This document shows positions 49,934-58,819 of a stretch of 64,000 nt of DNA, in pieces; within the stretch, counting starts at the first letter, position 1; every line of letters starts with the position of its first letter. The translations under genes were made by a program, and so were the position numbers. The notes under the pieces were generated by a model. That model saw nothing but the letters and a program-made list of their open reading frames with translations, was not told where the DNA came from and did not search any database. The stretch lies in assembly GCF_042682525.1 (NCBI RefSeq), contig NZ_JBHUHP010000009.1:62001-126000 (forward strand), read 5' to 3'. Source of the DNA: Blastococcus_B deserti (GTDB taxonomy: Bacteria; Actinomycetota; Actinomycetes; Mycobacteriales; Geodermatophilaceae).

Positions 49934-52114
49934 TCAGTCGTCGTCGCCGCGCCCGCGGTTGCCCTGCTGACCGTTGCCGCGGCCGTTGCCGTTCTGCTCC
50001 CCGTCAGCCGGCGGTGGGACCTGCTCCGCCTCCGTCGACGACTCCTCCTCGGTCGTGGACGAGTCGCTCGATCGGTCCTCCTCCGGCGCGCTGGGGCGAC
50101 CACCGTCGAGGAGTGCCGGGTCGCCGGGCGGGAACGGCACGGCGGGCTGGTTGGTGAGGATCGGAGCCATCGCGTCGTGCCAGATGGTCGCCGGCTTGTT
50201 GCCCCCGAAGCCACCGACGTCCCTGCCGACCTTCGGGTCCAGCACCATGACGCTCGCCGCGTACTGCGGCGTGTAGCCCACGAACGCCGCCGAGTACCGA
50301 CGCTGCGACGTCCCGGTCTTGCCTGCGATCTCGTGACCGGGGACCGCGGCTCGCGTACCGGTGCCCTCGGGGCTGGAGACGTCACCGATCAGGATCTGGT
50401 TGAGCGTGGTGGCCACCTCCGGCGGGATCGCCTCCGGAGTGCAGGTGCTCCCTGGCACCAGGGGGGTGCCGTCGGCCTTGGTCAGCGGCTCCCCGTTGCG
50501 GTCGAGGACCTGCGTGACGGGCCTGGGGTCGCACTGGGTGCCGCTGGCGGCCATCGTGCTGTAGGCGCTGGCCAGGTCGAGCGGACTGGTCGCCTCCGGG
50601 CCCAGCGTGAACGAGCCGAGGTTGCCGTCGATGATGGCGTCGGCCCGCCCGTCGAGGGAGCGCAGTCCCATCGCCTGGGCCATGCGCACCGGCTTCTCGA
50701 CGCTGCCGAGGGCGTCCTCGAGAGCGAGGAAGTAGGTGTTGGACGACTGGACGAGCGCACTGCGCATGTCCATGGTGGCCGCGTAGTTGCCGGCGTTGCT
50801 GACGGTGTACGGGGCGCCGCGCGTGCCGCCGTTCTTCTTGTAGACCCGCGACGTGTACGGGTTGCCGGTCGTGATCGTGTGGTTGGCGGTGAAACCCTCG
50901 GCCAGCGCGGCGGCGGCGACGAAGACCTTGTACGTCGAACCCGCGCCCTGGCTCGCCACCGAGTTGAGGATGACCGACTCGCACTCCGGGTCGCTGCACC
51001 CGTACCTGCGGTTGACGCTCATGGCGAGGACGTTGCCGGTCCCGGGCTCCACGACGGTGTACATGCCCGCCAGGTCGGCGCCCATCGGCAGCGTGTTCAG
51101 CACCGCCTGGTCGCCGGCCGCCTGCATGTCCGGACGCAGCGTCGTCTGGATGGTGAGACCACCCTGGTCGATCTCCGCCTGGGTCAGCCCCAGGGTGCCG
51201 GTGAGGTGCTGCAGCGCGTAGGCGCAGAAGAAGCCACCGATGGTGGCGTCGATGCAGCCGTTGGGCGGGTCCGTCCCGGGGGCGACGGCGACGGGCTGCG
51301 CGGAGATCTCGGTGAACTCCTGCGCGGTGACGTGCCCGAGGTCGTACATCCGCTGGAGCACCTGGTTGCGGCGCACCATCGCGTTGTCGGGGTTGGTGAT
51401 CGGGTCGTCGTTCGCCGGGCTCTGCACCAGGCCGGCGAGCATGGCCGCCTGGGGGAGCGTGAGGTCGGCGGCGTTGACGCTGAAGTACTTCTGAGCGGCG
51501 GCCTGGATGCCGTAGGCGCCCTGCCCGAAGTAGACGATGTTGAGGTAGCGGGTGAGGATCTCGTCCTTGGAGTAGGTCTCCTCCAGGGCCATCGCCAGGC
51601 GGGCCTCCCGCAGCTTGCGCCCGACGTTCTGCTCGGTGGCCGCCTGCCGGTCCTCCGGGGTGGTCGCCGTCTGCAGCAGGGTCTGCTTGACCAGCTGCTG
51701 GGTCAGCGTGGAGCCACCCTCCTGCACCGAGCCCGCCGCGACGTTCTTGACGAGGGCGCGCATCGTGCCCTGCACGTCCAGACCGTTGTGGTCGTAGAAG
51801 CGCGAGTCCTCGATGTCGACCAGCGCCTGCTTCATGATCGGCGAGATCTGGTCGCCGGTCACCGGGGTGCGGTTGTTCGTGTACAGGTAGGTGATCAGCG
51901 AGCCGTCCGCGGCCAGCACCTTGCTGTTGCCCGCTGGTGTCTTGTCGGTCAGCTCCACCGGCAGCGCGTCGAGCAGCGAGGCGGAGCTGCGCGCCGCGAG
52001 GCCGGTGCCGCCCACGAGGGGGAAGAGCAGTCCTGCGACGAGGGCTCCTGCGACGACGATCGTCGCGGCCAGTTTGGCGAGGATCCGGGACAGGGGCTGC
52101 GCATACTCCGACAT
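49934..52114 (-). CDS. Class A penicillin-binding protein (PonA2-like)
   Basis: The 726-residue bifunctional peptidoglycan synthase has a short cytoplasmic tail, one membrane helix (about 12-35) and a glycosyltransferase domain. That domain (about 70-250) has the catalytic ALVDIEDSRFYDHNGLD and GGSTLTQQLVKQ motifs. The transpeptidase domain has SXXK in GAGSTYKVFVAA, SSN in QSSNTY, and KTGT in AGKTGTSQ. No PASTA domain; an acidic, Gln/Gly/Asn-rich tail ends the protein. The ATG at 52114 is 8 nt after TACATT (leaderless likely), which fits the lack of a Shine-Dalgarno. It is next to the ArsA-type ATPases, as in mycobacteria. Confidence 0.93.
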   Translation of the reverse strand: MSEYAQPLSRILAKLAATIVVAGALVAGLLFPLVGGTGLAARSSASLLDALPVELTDKTPAGNSKVLAADGSLITYLYTNNRTPVTGDQISPIMKQALVDIEDSRFYDHNGLDVQGTMRALVKNVAAGSVQEGGSTLTQQLVKQTLLQTATTPEDRQAATEQNVGRKLREARLAMALEETYSKDEILTRYLNIVYFGQGAYGIQAAAQKYFSVNAADLTLPQAAMLAGLVQSPANDDPITNPDNAMVRRNQVLQRMYDLGHVTAQEFTEISAQPVAVAPGTDPPNGCIDATIGGFFCAYALQHLTGTLGLTQAEIDQGGLTIQTTLRPDMQAAGDQAVLNTLPMGADLAGMYTVVEPGTGNVLAMSVNRRYGCSDPECESVILNSVASQGAGSTYKVFVAAAALAEGFTANHTITTGNPYTSRVYKKNGGTRGAPYTVSNAGNYAATMDMRSALVQSSNTYFLALEDALGSVEKPVRMAQAMGLRSLDGRADAIIDGNLGSFTLGPEATSPLDLASAYSTMAASGTQCDPRPVTQVLDRNGEPLTKADGTPLVPGSTCTPEAIPPEVATTLNQILIGDVSSPEGTGTRAAVPGHEIAGKTGTSQRRYSAAFVGYTPQYAASVMVLDPKVGRDVGGFGGNKPATIWHDAMAPILTNQPAVPFPPGDPALLDGGRPSAPEEDRSSDSSTTEEESSTEAEQVPPPADGEQNGNGRGNGQQGNRGRGDDD

Positions 52115-52155
52115 CGGCGTCGAATGTACGTGGCCCGGGTCCCGGACCGCCGTGA

Positions 52156-53400
52156 TCAGCCGCGGCGCGCGGGGAGCACCCGCGTGCGAGGGGTACCGGT
52201 CGGCGTGTCGGCGTCGGGCCCGGTGAGCTCCTGACCCATGACGCGCAGACCGTCGAGGTCGTGGACGTCGCCGGCGGCGGCCGGCACGGTGCGCACGGCG
52301 ACCTCCGGATGGGCGCTGGTGAACCGGTCGGCCAGGTGCTGCTCGCGGGTGGCCAGCTGCATCCGCTCCGCGTGCACCCGCAGGGCGGCGGCCGCGAGCT
52401 CCGCATCGGCGGCGCCGGCCTCGAGGACCTCCTCGGCCGCGCCCTCGGCCCGCGTCGCCGACAGCGCGGTCGTCGCCGGTGGGTGGGTGCGGTTCAGGAC
52501 CAACCCGGCCAGCGGCATGCCTTCCGCGGAGAGCCGGTCGACGAAGTAGGACGCCTCCCGGAGGGCGTCCGGCTCCGGTGTGGCGACGACGACGAACCAC
52601 GTGCCGGGCCGCCGCAGCAGCTCGTAGGTCGCCGTCGCCCGCTCCCGGAAGCCGCCGAACATCGTGTCGAGCGCGGCGACGAAGGCGGAGATGTCGCGGA
52701 GCAGCTGACCACCGAGGATCTTGCTGACGATGCGGCTGAACAGCAGGAAGCCGGCGCTGGCGAACCGGAACCCGGCCCGGCTCGGCGCCACGAGCAGCCG
52801 GATCATGGTGCCGTCGAGGAACCGGCTCATCCGGTTGGGGGCGTCCAGGAAGTCCAGCGCCGACCGGGACGGCGGGGTGTCGACCACGATGAGGTCCCAC
52901 TGCTCGCTGGCCCGCAGCTGGCCGAGCTTCTCCATCGCCATGTACTCCTGCGTCCCGGAGAAGGAGGACGACAGCGCCTGGTAGAAGGGGTTCTCGAGGA
53001 TCTGCTGGGCCCGCTCGGGGGTCGAGTGCGCGGCGACGACGTCGTCGAACGTCCGCTTCATGTCGAGCATCATGGCGTGCAGCTCGCCGGGCGCCCCGGG
53101 GACGTCCACCCGCCGTGGCTCGTTGTCCAGCTCCACGAGACCCAGGGACTGGGCCAGCCGCCGGGCCGGGTCGATGGTGAGCACGACGACCGTGCGGCCG
53201 GCCTCGGCGGCGGCGAGCGCCAGCGCCGCCGACGTGGTGGTCTTGCCCACCCCGCCCGCGCCGCAGCAGACGATGATCCGGGTCCCGGGGTCGGTGATCA
53301 GGGTTTGGAGGTCCATGGCCGGCGCGACGGGGGCCGGCCGCGGCTGCCGGGGGGCGCGGTGCGGCCGTTGCGTCCGCTCCGGTTGGGGAGCGGCGCTCAT
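52156..53400 (-). CDS. ArsA-family ATPase (second copy)
   Basis: The 414-residue protein has the deviant P-loop of the ArsA/Get3 family, CGAGGVGKTTT (about 46-56), a DTPPSRSALDFLD switch region and a long helical part. ArsA-type proteins target tail-anchored proteins or pump anions in other phyla; in actinobacteria a pair of such ATPases next to a class A PBP has no settled role. The first 29 residues are Pro/Gln-rich and low complexity; an internal Met (MDLQTLIT) is a possible later start. It lies 61 bp after its paralogue on the same strand. Confidence 0.85.
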   Translation of the reverse strand: MSAAPQPERTQRPHRAPRQPRPAPVAPAMDLQTLITDPGTRIIVCCGAGGVGKTTTSAALALAAAEAGRTVVVLTIDPARRLAQSLGLVELDNEPRRVDVPGAPGELHAMMLDMKRTFDDVVAAHSTPERAQQILENPFYQALSSSFSGTQEYMAMEKLGQLRASEQWDLIVVDTPPSRSALDFLDAPNRMSRFLDGTMIRLLVAPSRAGFRFASAGFLLFSRIVSKILGGQLLRDISAFVAALDTMFGGFRERATATYELLRRPGTWFVVVATPEPDALREASYFVDRLSAEGMPLAGLVLNRTHPPATTALSATRAEGAAEEVLEAGAADAELAAAALRVHAERMQLATREQHLADRFTSAHPEVAVRTVPAAAGDVHDLDGLRVMGQELTGPDADTPTGTPRTRVLPARRG

Positions 53401-53461
53401 GCGGTGCCCCCTGTCGCTCCCGCGGGGCGCTCCGCTCCTCGCTGATTCCTCGCTGCGATGC

Positions 53462-54466
53462 TCACGCCCCTGTCCGCTCCTCTACCTCGGTGCGCAGGTG
53501 CTCCTCGAGACGCCCGGCCAGCTCGAAGAGGCAGCCCAGGTCGATCGGCCCGGCCAGCAGCGGCAGCTCCACCGTCGGCCGGCCCAGGGCCTCGACCTCG
53601 TCCCGGAGGGCGTCCTGCCCGGTCCAGCGGCGGGCGTGCTCGGTGACCTCCGCGGCCAGGGCCTCGCCCAGCACGTCGCTCCCGCTCAGGTGGGCCGCAG
53701 CGAGCGCGAGGGCGAGGTCCGGCCCCGTCAGCCGGCCCTCGGCGGCGCGGGCGAGGTCGTCGACCGGCAGGATCGGCTCGGTGGCCATGTTCACGATCAC
53801 CGACCCCACCGGCAGGTCGGCCTTGGTGAGGTCGGCGATCGCGTCGGCGGTCTCCTGGACCGGCATGTCCTCCAGCAGCGTGACCAGGTGCACCGCCGTC
53901 CGGGGCGAGCGCAGCACCGCCATGACGCCGTCGCTCTGCGTCTTGATCGGGCCGGAGCGGGCCAGCTGCGACATCTCGCCCGTGACGCCGAGGAAGCGGG
54001 TGATGCGCCCGGTGGGCGGGGCGTCGACCACGACCGCGTCGTAGACCGGCCGGCCGTCGTGCCGGCGGGTCACCGCCTCCTTGATCTTCCCGGTGATCAG
54101 GACGTCGCGCAGTCCCGGCGCGATCGCGGTGGCGAAGTCGATCGCGCCCATCTTCCGCAGCGCCCGCCCGGCCCGCCGGAGGTTGTAGAACATGTCGAGG
54201 TACTCGAGGAGGGCCTCCTCGACGTCGATGGCCAGCGCCTTCACCTCCCCGCCGCCGCGGGTGACCGCGACCCGCCGCTCCTCGTAGGGCAGGGGAGGGG
54301 TGTCGAAGAGCTGGGCGATGCCCTGGCGTCCCTCGGTCTCGACCAGCAGGACGTGCCGGCCGTCGGCGGCCAGGGCGAGGGCCAGGGCGCCGGCGACCGT
54401 GGTCTTGCCGGTCCCGCCCTTGCCGGTGACGACGTGCAGGCGCACGGGAGACGGGTCGGGGCTCAC
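53462..54466 (-). CDS. ArsA-family ATPase (first copy)
   Basis: The 334-residue protein shows the P-loop TGKGGTGKTTVAGALA (about 14-29), VVVDAPPTGRITRFLG switch motif, and a helical C-terminal half. It is a paralogue of the next gene and probably its heteromeric partner. The GTG at 54466 is supported by the adjacent P-loop, which starts about 14 residues in; longer readings are antisense artefacts. A family B repeat lies upstream, between this gene and the divergent DUF4177 gene. Confidence 0.86.
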   Translation of the reverse strand: MSPDPSPVRLHVVTGKGGTGKTTVAGALALALAADGRHVLLVETEGRQGIAQLFDTPPLPYEERRVAVTRGGGEVKALAIDVEEALLEYLDMFYNLRRAGRALRKMGAIDFATAIAPGLRDVLITGKIKEAVTRRHDGRPVYDAVVVDAPPTGRITRFLGVTGEMSQLARSGPIKTQSDGVMAVLRSPRTAVHLVTLLEDMPVQETADAIADLTKADLPVGSVIVNMATEPILPVDDLARAAEGRLTGPDLALALAAAHLSGSDVLGEALAAEVTEHARRWTGQDALRDEVEALGRPTVELPLLAGPIDLGCLFELAGRLEEHLRTEVEERTGA

Positions 54467-54480
54467 CCGCACCAGCGTAG

Positions 54481-54546
54481 GTGAAGGACCGCCCCTCCCC
54501 CCGGGCCTCGCAGGCTCGGCCAGGGTCCCTGAAGGGCGGCCGCTCC
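54481..54546. repeat. Family B-like repeat between divergent genes (copy B10)
   Basis: GAAGGACCGCCCCTCCCC and CTCGCAGGCTCGGCCAGG are family B elements; CCGCCC and GGGCGG flank them. It sits in the divergent promoter region of the ArsA-type and DUF4177 genes. Confidence 0.55.
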
Positions 54547-54565
54547 AGCACGTCACCAGAGGCGC

Positions 54566-54571
54566 TAGCGT
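54566..54571 (+). promoter_or_regulatory. -10 box for a leaderless DUF4177 mRNA
   Basis: TAGCGT ends 7 nt before the ATG at 54579, with no Shine-Dalgarno between. Confidence 0.55.
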
Positions 54572-54578
54572 CCTGGCC

Positions 54579-54749
54579 ATGACCGAACCGGCCCGCCGCA
54601 AGTGGGAGTACGCCACCATCCCGCTGCTGATCCACAACACCAAGGCGATCCTCGACTCCTGGGGCGTCGACGGGTGGGAGCTGGTGACCGTGCTGCCGGG
54701 TCCCGGCGGCTCCGACCAGCTGGTCGCGTACCTCAAGCGCCCGGCATGA
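54579..54749 (+). CDS. DUF4177-like small protein (56 aa)
   Basis: The product MTEPARRKWEYATIPLLIHN and then TKAILDSWGVDGWELVTVLP has the WEY...GxxGWELV pattern of DUF4177 proteins, short beta-rich proteins of unknown function. It overlaps the RidA gene by 4 bp (ATGA), so they are translated together. I recall the same small gene beside ridA and the ArsA-type ATPases in mycobacteria. The start is set by the -10 box. It is too small for many gene finders, but the conserved pattern and coupling support it. Confidence 0.82.
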   Translation: MTEPARRKWEYATIPLLIHNTKAILDSWGVDGWELVTVLPGPGGSDQLVAYLKRPA

Positions 54750-55225
54750 CCACCCCGTCCGCTCCCGCCACGTCGTGGCACGCGCGGCTGGCCGACCTCG
54801 GCATCCGGCTCCCGGCCGTCGCCGCGCCGGTCGCCGCCTACGTCCCCGCGGTCCGCGCCGGTTCCCTGGTCTTCACCTCGGGCCAGCTGCCGTTCGTCGA
54901 CGGCGGGCTGCGCCGCACCGGCAAGGTCGGCGGCTCCGTCGACATCGAGGACGCCGCGGCCGACGCGAAGGTCTGCGCCCTCAACGCGCTGGCCGCGATC
55001 GACGAGCTGGTGGGGCTGGACTCGGTGGCCCGGGTCGTCCGGGTCGTCGGGTACGTCGCCAGCGCCGAGGGGTTCAGCGGCCAGCCGCGCGTGGTCAACG
55101 GCGCGAGCGAGCTGCTGGGCAAGATCTTCGGCGAGTCGGGGCAGCACGCCCGCAGCGCCGTGGGCGTCGCCGAGCTGCCGCTGGGCGCCCCCGTCGAGGT
55201 CGAGCTGACCGTCGAACTGCGGTGA
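54746..55225 (+). CDS. RidA family protein (reactive intermediate deaminase-like)
   Basis: The 159-residue protein belongs to the YjgF/YER057c/UK114 group, with AGSLVFTSGQLPFVDG near the start and VVRVVGYVASAEGFSGQPRVVNGASELLGKIFGESGQHARSAVGVAELPLGAPVEVE later. RidA hydrolyses reactive enamines and imines from amino-acid metabolism; this divergent branch lacks a clear catalytic Arg in the usual place, so the activity is uncertain. Overlaps of 4 bp with both neighbours indicate an operon. Confidence 0.87.
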   Translation: MTTPSAPATSWHARLADLGIRLPAVAAPVAAYVPAVRAGSLVFTSGQLPFVDGGLRRTGKVGGSVDIEDAAADAKVCALNALAAIDELVGLDSVARVVRVVGYVASAEGFSGQPRVVNGASELLGKIFGESGQHARSAVGVAELPLGAPVEVELTVELR

Positions 55226-56031
55226 CGACGCCCGCCGAGCCGCGGCAGGCAGCCACGGTGCTGCTGCTGCGGGACGGGCGGCAGGGGCTCGAGGTCTACC
55301 TGCTGCGGCGGACCAAGGGCATGCCGTTCGCGGGCGGCATGACCGCCTACCCCGGGGGCGGTGTCGATCCCCGCGACGGTGACACCGACATCGCGTGGGC
55401 CGGGCCGGCACCCGAGCGCTGGGCGGAGGCTTTCGGCTGCGACGAGCGCACCGCCCGGGAGCTGGTCTGCGCCGCGGTGCGCGAGACGTTCGAGGAGGCC
55501 GGCGTCCTGCTCGCGGGTACCGACGACGGCTCCGGCGCGGCCGGGGTCGTGCCCGACGTCTCCGGCGACGACTGGGAGGAGCAGCGGCAGGCGCTGCTCT
55601 CCCGGGAGCTGTCGCTGGCCGAGCTGCTGGCCGGCCGCGGTCTGGCGCTGCGGTCGGACCTGCTGCGGCCCTTCGCGCACTGGATCACTCCGCCGGTGGA
55701 GCCGCGGCGCTACGACACCAAGTTCTTCGTCGCCGCCCTGCCGGTGGGCCAGGAGGCGCGGCACGTCTCCGGTGAGGCCGACGAGGCGGCGTGGCTGACG
55801 CCCGCGGCGGCGCTGGCGGAGCTCGCCACCGGCGCGCGGCCGATGTTGCCGCCCACCAGCCACACCCTCGGCCAGCTGGCGGCCTTCCCCGACGTGGCCG
55901 CGGCCCTGGCCGGGTCGCCGCCCGAGCCGCTGCATGCGATCAGCCCGACGTTCGAGCAGACGCCCGACGGCCGGTGGGCGGTGCTCCCCGACGGCACCCG
56001 CATCCGCCTGGTCGTGCCATTACCTTCGTGA
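55222..56031 (+). CDS. NUDIX hydrolase
   Basis: The 269-residue protein has the Nudix fold, with the G-x5-E stretch separated by an insertion: PGGGVDPRDGD (about 44) and, after about 30 extra residues, AAVRETFEEAGVLLAG, the metal-binding REx2EE core. The insertion is typical of the NUDT19-like CoA/acyl-CoA diphosphatase branch. Substrate not fixed. The GTG start overlaps the RidA stop (GTGA). Confidence 0.85.
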   Translation: MTTPAEPRQAATVLLLRDGRQGLEVYLLRRTKGMPFAGGMTAYPGGGVDPRDGDTDIAWAGPAPERWAEAFGCDERTARELVCAAVRETFEEAGVLLAGTDDGSGAAGVVPDVSGDDWEEQRQALLSRELSLAELLAGRGLALRSDLLRPFAHWITPPVEPRRYDTKFFVAALPVGQEARHVSGEADEAAWLTPAAALAELATGARPMLPPTSHTLGQLAAFPDVAAALAGSPPEPLHAISPTFEQTPDGRWAVLPDGTRIRLVVPLPS

Positions 56032-56187
56032 CGCTCCGCGTCACACCGCCATGACACTGCGACCCTCCGGGCGGCACCGCGGCCAGTGGCCGTCCCCGAC
56101 CGCCGTCGAGCCGTTGCGTCGCGCCGTCGCAGGACCCCTCCGGGGCCCACTCGGCGCGACCATCGTGGCGGCGCCGGTCGTGCACCA

Positions 56188-56218
56188 GAGGCCCAGAACC
56201 TGTTCGGTCCTGGGCCTC
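56188..56218 (-). terminator. Terminator hairpin after crp
   Basis: GAGGCCCAGAACC (56188-56200) pairs with GGTCCTGGGCCTC (56206-56218), one mismatch, 5-nt loop. It lies 24 bp after the crp stop and can also serve the convergent NUDIX gene. Confidence 0.75.
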
Positions 56219-56241
56219 GCCGGTGCAGAGCTGTGTGGTTC

Positions 56242-56916
56242 TCAGCGCGCGCGGCGGCGCAGGCGCTCCTCGTCGAGGACGACGACCGACTTGCCCTGCA
56301 GCTGGATCCAGCCGCGGTGCACGAAGTCGGCCAGGGCCTTGTTGACCGTCTCGCGGGAGGCGCCCACCAGCTGGGCCAGTTCCTCCTGGGTGAGGTCGTG
56401 CTTCACCCGCAGGCCGTCGCTCTCGCGGCTGCCGAACCGGTCGGCCATCTGCAGCAGCGCCTTGGCCACCCGGCCGGGCACGTCGGTGAAGATGAGGTCG
56501 GCCACCGAGTCGTTGGTGCGGCGCAGGCGGCGGGCGAGCACCCGCAGCAGCTGCTCCCCGATCTCGGGGTGCGCCTCGATCCACGGGCGCAGCACCGACT
56601 GCGGCATGCGGGCCAGCTTGACGTCGGTCACGGCGGTGGCCGTCGCGGTGCGCGGCCCCGGGTCGAACACCGACAGCTCGCCGAACTGGTCCGACGGTCC
56701 CATGACGGCCAGCACGTTCTCCCGGCCGTCGGGCGACCGGCGCGACAGCTTGATCTTGCCGGTGACGACGATGTACAGGCTGTCACCGGGCTCGCCCTCG
56801 TTGAAGACCACCCGCCCGCGCGGCAGCGTGATCATCTCCAAGCGACTGGCGACCGGGTCCACCGCGTCTTCCGAGAGCCCCTGGAAGAGCCCGGACTGGG
56901 CCAGTACCTCGTCCAC
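56242..56916 (-). CDS. crp: cAMP receptor protein family regulator (Crp/GlxR)
   Basis: The 224-residue protein is close to the Mycobacterium tuberculosis Crp Rv3676 (recalled sequence). The cAMP-binding domain has RGRVVFNEGEPGDSLYIVVTGK and FGELSVFDPGPRTATA; the C-terminal HTH has LTQEELAQLVGASRETVNKAL. It should control many carbon and respiration genes as a dimer when cAMP binds. GTG start with GAGAGGA upstream. A candidate site for it lies 70 bp upstream (56986-57001), suggesting autoregulation. Confidence 0.94.
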   Translation of the reverse strand: MDEVLAQSGLFQGLSEDAVDPVASRLEMITLPRGRVVFNEGEPGDSLYIVVTGKIKLSRRSPDGRENVLAVMGPSDQFGELSVFDPGPRTATATAVTDVKLARMPQSVLRPWIEAHPEIGEQLLRVLARRLRRTNDSVADLIFTDVPGRVAKALLQMADRFGSRESDGLRVKHDLTQEELAQLVGASRETVNKALADFVHRGWIQLQGKSVVVLDEERLRRRAR

Positions 56917-56985
56917 TGCACGTCCTCTCGCGAAACCGTTCGTGCGGACGCAGAGGCGTCCGTGTCCGCAGGGAGTCTAGGCGGC

Positions 56986-57001
56986 TGTGCCTTCGGTCAC
57001 C
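56986..57001. promoter_or_regulatory. Candidate Crp-binding site upstream of crp
   Basis: TGTGCCTTCGGTCACC fits the TGTGA-N6-TCACA motif at 8 of 10 defined positions, about 70 bp before the crp start. Confidence 0.35.
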
Positions 57002-57042
57002 CGATCGGTGGGTGAGCGCGTCCCTCCTCCGAGCGAGCCGGT

Positions 57043-57105
57043 CGCCTCCCGGGCCCGAGCTCGCGAGGGTGGGAGGAGGCGGACCTGCCGCGAATGGTGG
57101 AGAGG
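57043..57105. repeat. Family B-like repeat (copy B9)
   Basis: CGCCTCCCGGGCCCGAGCTCG, then GCGAGGGTGGGAGGAGGCGG matches the inverted family B consensus weakly. GCCTCC pairs with GGAGGC. It abuts the end of the small membrane-protein gene. Confidence 0.5.
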
Positions 57106-57110
57106 CCTCT

Positions 57111-57350
57111 TCAGACCAGCGGGGGACTGGCCGTCTCGCCGCGGTTCTGGCGGCGGCGGCGCCAGAAGAACAGGGCGCGGCGGATGCCCGAGGTGGCGAG
57201 GGCGTCGACCTCCGCGGGGCTCGCCGTGCTGAGGAACTCGGACACCTCGCGCGGCCCGGCCGGGCGGCGCAGCGGCTCCTCGACGCGTTCCATGACGAGC
57301 AGGAAGGCGATCAGCAGGGGCGGGAACAGGATGACGCTCAGTGCGTACAC
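57111..57350 (-). CDS. Small membrane protein (79 aa)
   Basis: The GTG at 57350 has a good GAGGAGG ribosome-binding site. The product has one N-terminal membrane helix (VILFPPLLIAFLLVMERVEE, about 6-25) and a charged cytoplasmic part ending WRRRRQNRGETASPP. No family is recognised; a similar single-helix protein lies near crp in mycobacteria (Rv3675, recalled). It is divergent from nth and lies upstream of crp on the same strand. Confidence 0.6.
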   Translation of the reverse strand: MYALSVILFPPLLIAFLLVMERVEEPLRRPAGPREVSEFLSTASPAEVDALATSGIRRALFFWRRRRQNRGETASPPLV

Positions 57351-57442
57351 GCCTGCCTCCTCGTCCCGTCCTGTGCCCTCCGCGCGCCGGCGGCGACGGT
57401 GCCTCCAGGATGGCACGGCCGGAAGCCGTCGCCGTGGCCGCC

Positions 57443-57448
57443 TACCCT
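57443..57448 (+). promoter_or_regulatory. -10 box for a leaderless nth mRNA
   Basis: TACCCT ends 7 nt before the GTG at 57456; no Shine-Dalgarno is present. Confidence 0.5.
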
Positions 57449-57455
57449 CGACCGC

Positions 57456-58256
57456 GTGTCGATGCCCGCTCCGGAGCCGGCCTACGCCCGCCCCGCCCCG
57501 GTCCGCCGCCCCACCCTGGCGGCGCGGACCGGCGCCTCCCCGTACGACCCCGCCGAGACGCCGCTCGCGCGCACTCGCCGGGCCCGGCGGATGGCACGGG
57601 AACTCGCGGTGATCCACCCCGACGCGCACTGCGAGCTCGACTTCACCAACGCCTTCGAGCTGCTGGTCGCCACGGTCCTGTCGGCGCAGACCACGGACAA
57701 GATGGTGAACAAGGTGACGCCGACGCTGTTCGCCCGGTACCCCGACGCGGTGGCACTGGCCGGGGCCGACCGGGAGGAGCTGGAGGCGATCCTCAAGCCG
57801 ACCGGCTTCTTCCGGGCGAAGGCGAACGCGGTGCTGGGGCTCAGCCAGGCCCTGGTCGAGCGGTACGACGGCGAGGTGCCCGGTCGGATGGCGGACCTGG
57901 TCACCCTGCCGGGCGTCGGCCGCAAGACCGCCAACGTCGTCCTGGGGAACGCCTTCGGCGTGCCCGGCCTGACCGTGGACACGCACTTCGGCCGCCTGGT
58001 CCGCCGGTTCGGCTGGACGGCGGAGGAGGACCCGGTGAAGGTCGAGAGCGAGATCGCCGAGCTGATCCCGAAGAAGGAGTGGACCGACTTCAGCCACCGC
58101 GTGATCTTCCACGGCCGCCGCGTCTGCCACGCCAAGAAGGCGGCCTGCGGGGCGTGCGGCCTGGCCAGGTGGTGCCCCTCGTTCGGGATCGGCCCGGTCG
58201 ACCCCGAGGTCGCCGTGAAGCTGGTCAAGTCACCGGCCGCCTCGGACACCGAGTGA
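57456..58256 (+). CDS. nth: Endonuclease III
   Basis: Nth removes oxidised pyrimidines and nicks abasic sites in base excision repair. The 266-residue protein has the helix-hairpin-helix LPGVGRKTANVVLG with the catalytic Lys, the catalytic Asp in TVDTHFGR, and the [4Fe-4S] cluster motif C-x6-C-x2-C-x5-C near the C-terminus (CHAKKAACGACGLARWC). An N-terminal extension of about 35 residues is rich in Pro, Ala and Arg. Start: GTG at 57456 from the leaderless promoter; ATG at 57462 would drop two residues. The TlpA gene follows with stop/start overlap. Confidence 0.94.
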   Translation: MSMPAPEPAYARPAPVRRPTLAARTGASPYDPAETPLARTRRARRMARELAVIHPDAHCELDFTNAFELLVATVLSAQTTDKMVNKVTPTLFARYPDAVALAGADREELEAILKPTGFFRAKANAVLGLSQALVERYDGEVPGRMADLVTLPGVGRKTANVVLGNAFGVPGLTVDTHFGRLVRRFGWTAEEDPVKVESEIAELIPKKEWTDFSHRVIFHGRRVCHAKKAACGACGLARWCPSFGIGPVDPEVAVKLVKSPAASDTE

Positions 58257-58819
58257 TGCGCCCGCGAACCGTGCTCGCCGCGGCCGCGGTCGTCCTGCTG
58301 AGCGCGTGCACGGCCGAGCGGGCGAACCCGGACGGACCGGTCCAGGTGGAGAGCCTGCTCGCCCCGTGCCCCGACCAGCCGGGTGACACGGCGCAGGGCG
58401 CCGCCCGGCTCCCCGCGCTCTCCTTCGACTGCCCCGGCGGCGGGGAGCTCGACCTCGCCCGGGCCCCCGGCGTGCCGACGATCGTGAACCTGTGGGGCAG
58501 CTGGTGCGCTCCCTGCCGCGAGGAGCTCCCCCTGTTCCAGGAGCTGGTGGACCTGGCCGGCGACCGGGTCCGAGTGGTCGGGGTCATCAGCAAGGACGGC
58601 GCTCCGCAGGCGGAGTCCTTCGCCGCCGAGGCCGGGGTCGTGTTTCCCAGCGCGTTCGACGGGGAGGGGGAGCTCATGGCCGCGCTCGGCATCAACGTGC
58701 TCCCCCACACCTACTTCCTCGACCCGGCCGGTGCCCTGGTGCACACCCAGGTCGGGCCGGTGACGTCCGTCGACGAGCTGCGCGGGCTGGTCGCCCAGCA
58801 TCTCGGCGTCCAGCTGTGA
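58256..58819 (+). CDS. TlpA/thioredoxin-like lipoprotein
   Basis: The 187-residue protein has a lipoprotein signal (VVLLSAC, Cys about 18) and a thioredoxin fold with the active site WGSWCAPCREELP near residue 80. The cis-Pro segment LPHTYFLDPAG follows. It is an extracytoplasmic thiol-disulfide oxidoreductase of the TlpA/ResA type, perhaps reducing proteins for cytochrome maturation. The ATG overlaps the nth stop by one base (TGATG). The same gene order (nth, thioredoxin, NUDIX, marP) is known in mycobacteria. Confidence 0.9.
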   Translation: MRPRTVLAAAAVVLLSACTAERANPDGPVQVESLLAPCPDQPGDTAQGAARLPALSFDCPGGGELDLARAPGVPTIVNLWGSWCAPCREELPLFQELVDLAGDRVRVVGVISKDGAPQAESFAAEAGVVFPSAFDGEGELMAALGINVLPHTYFLDPAGALVHTQVGPVTSVDELRGLVAQHLGVQL

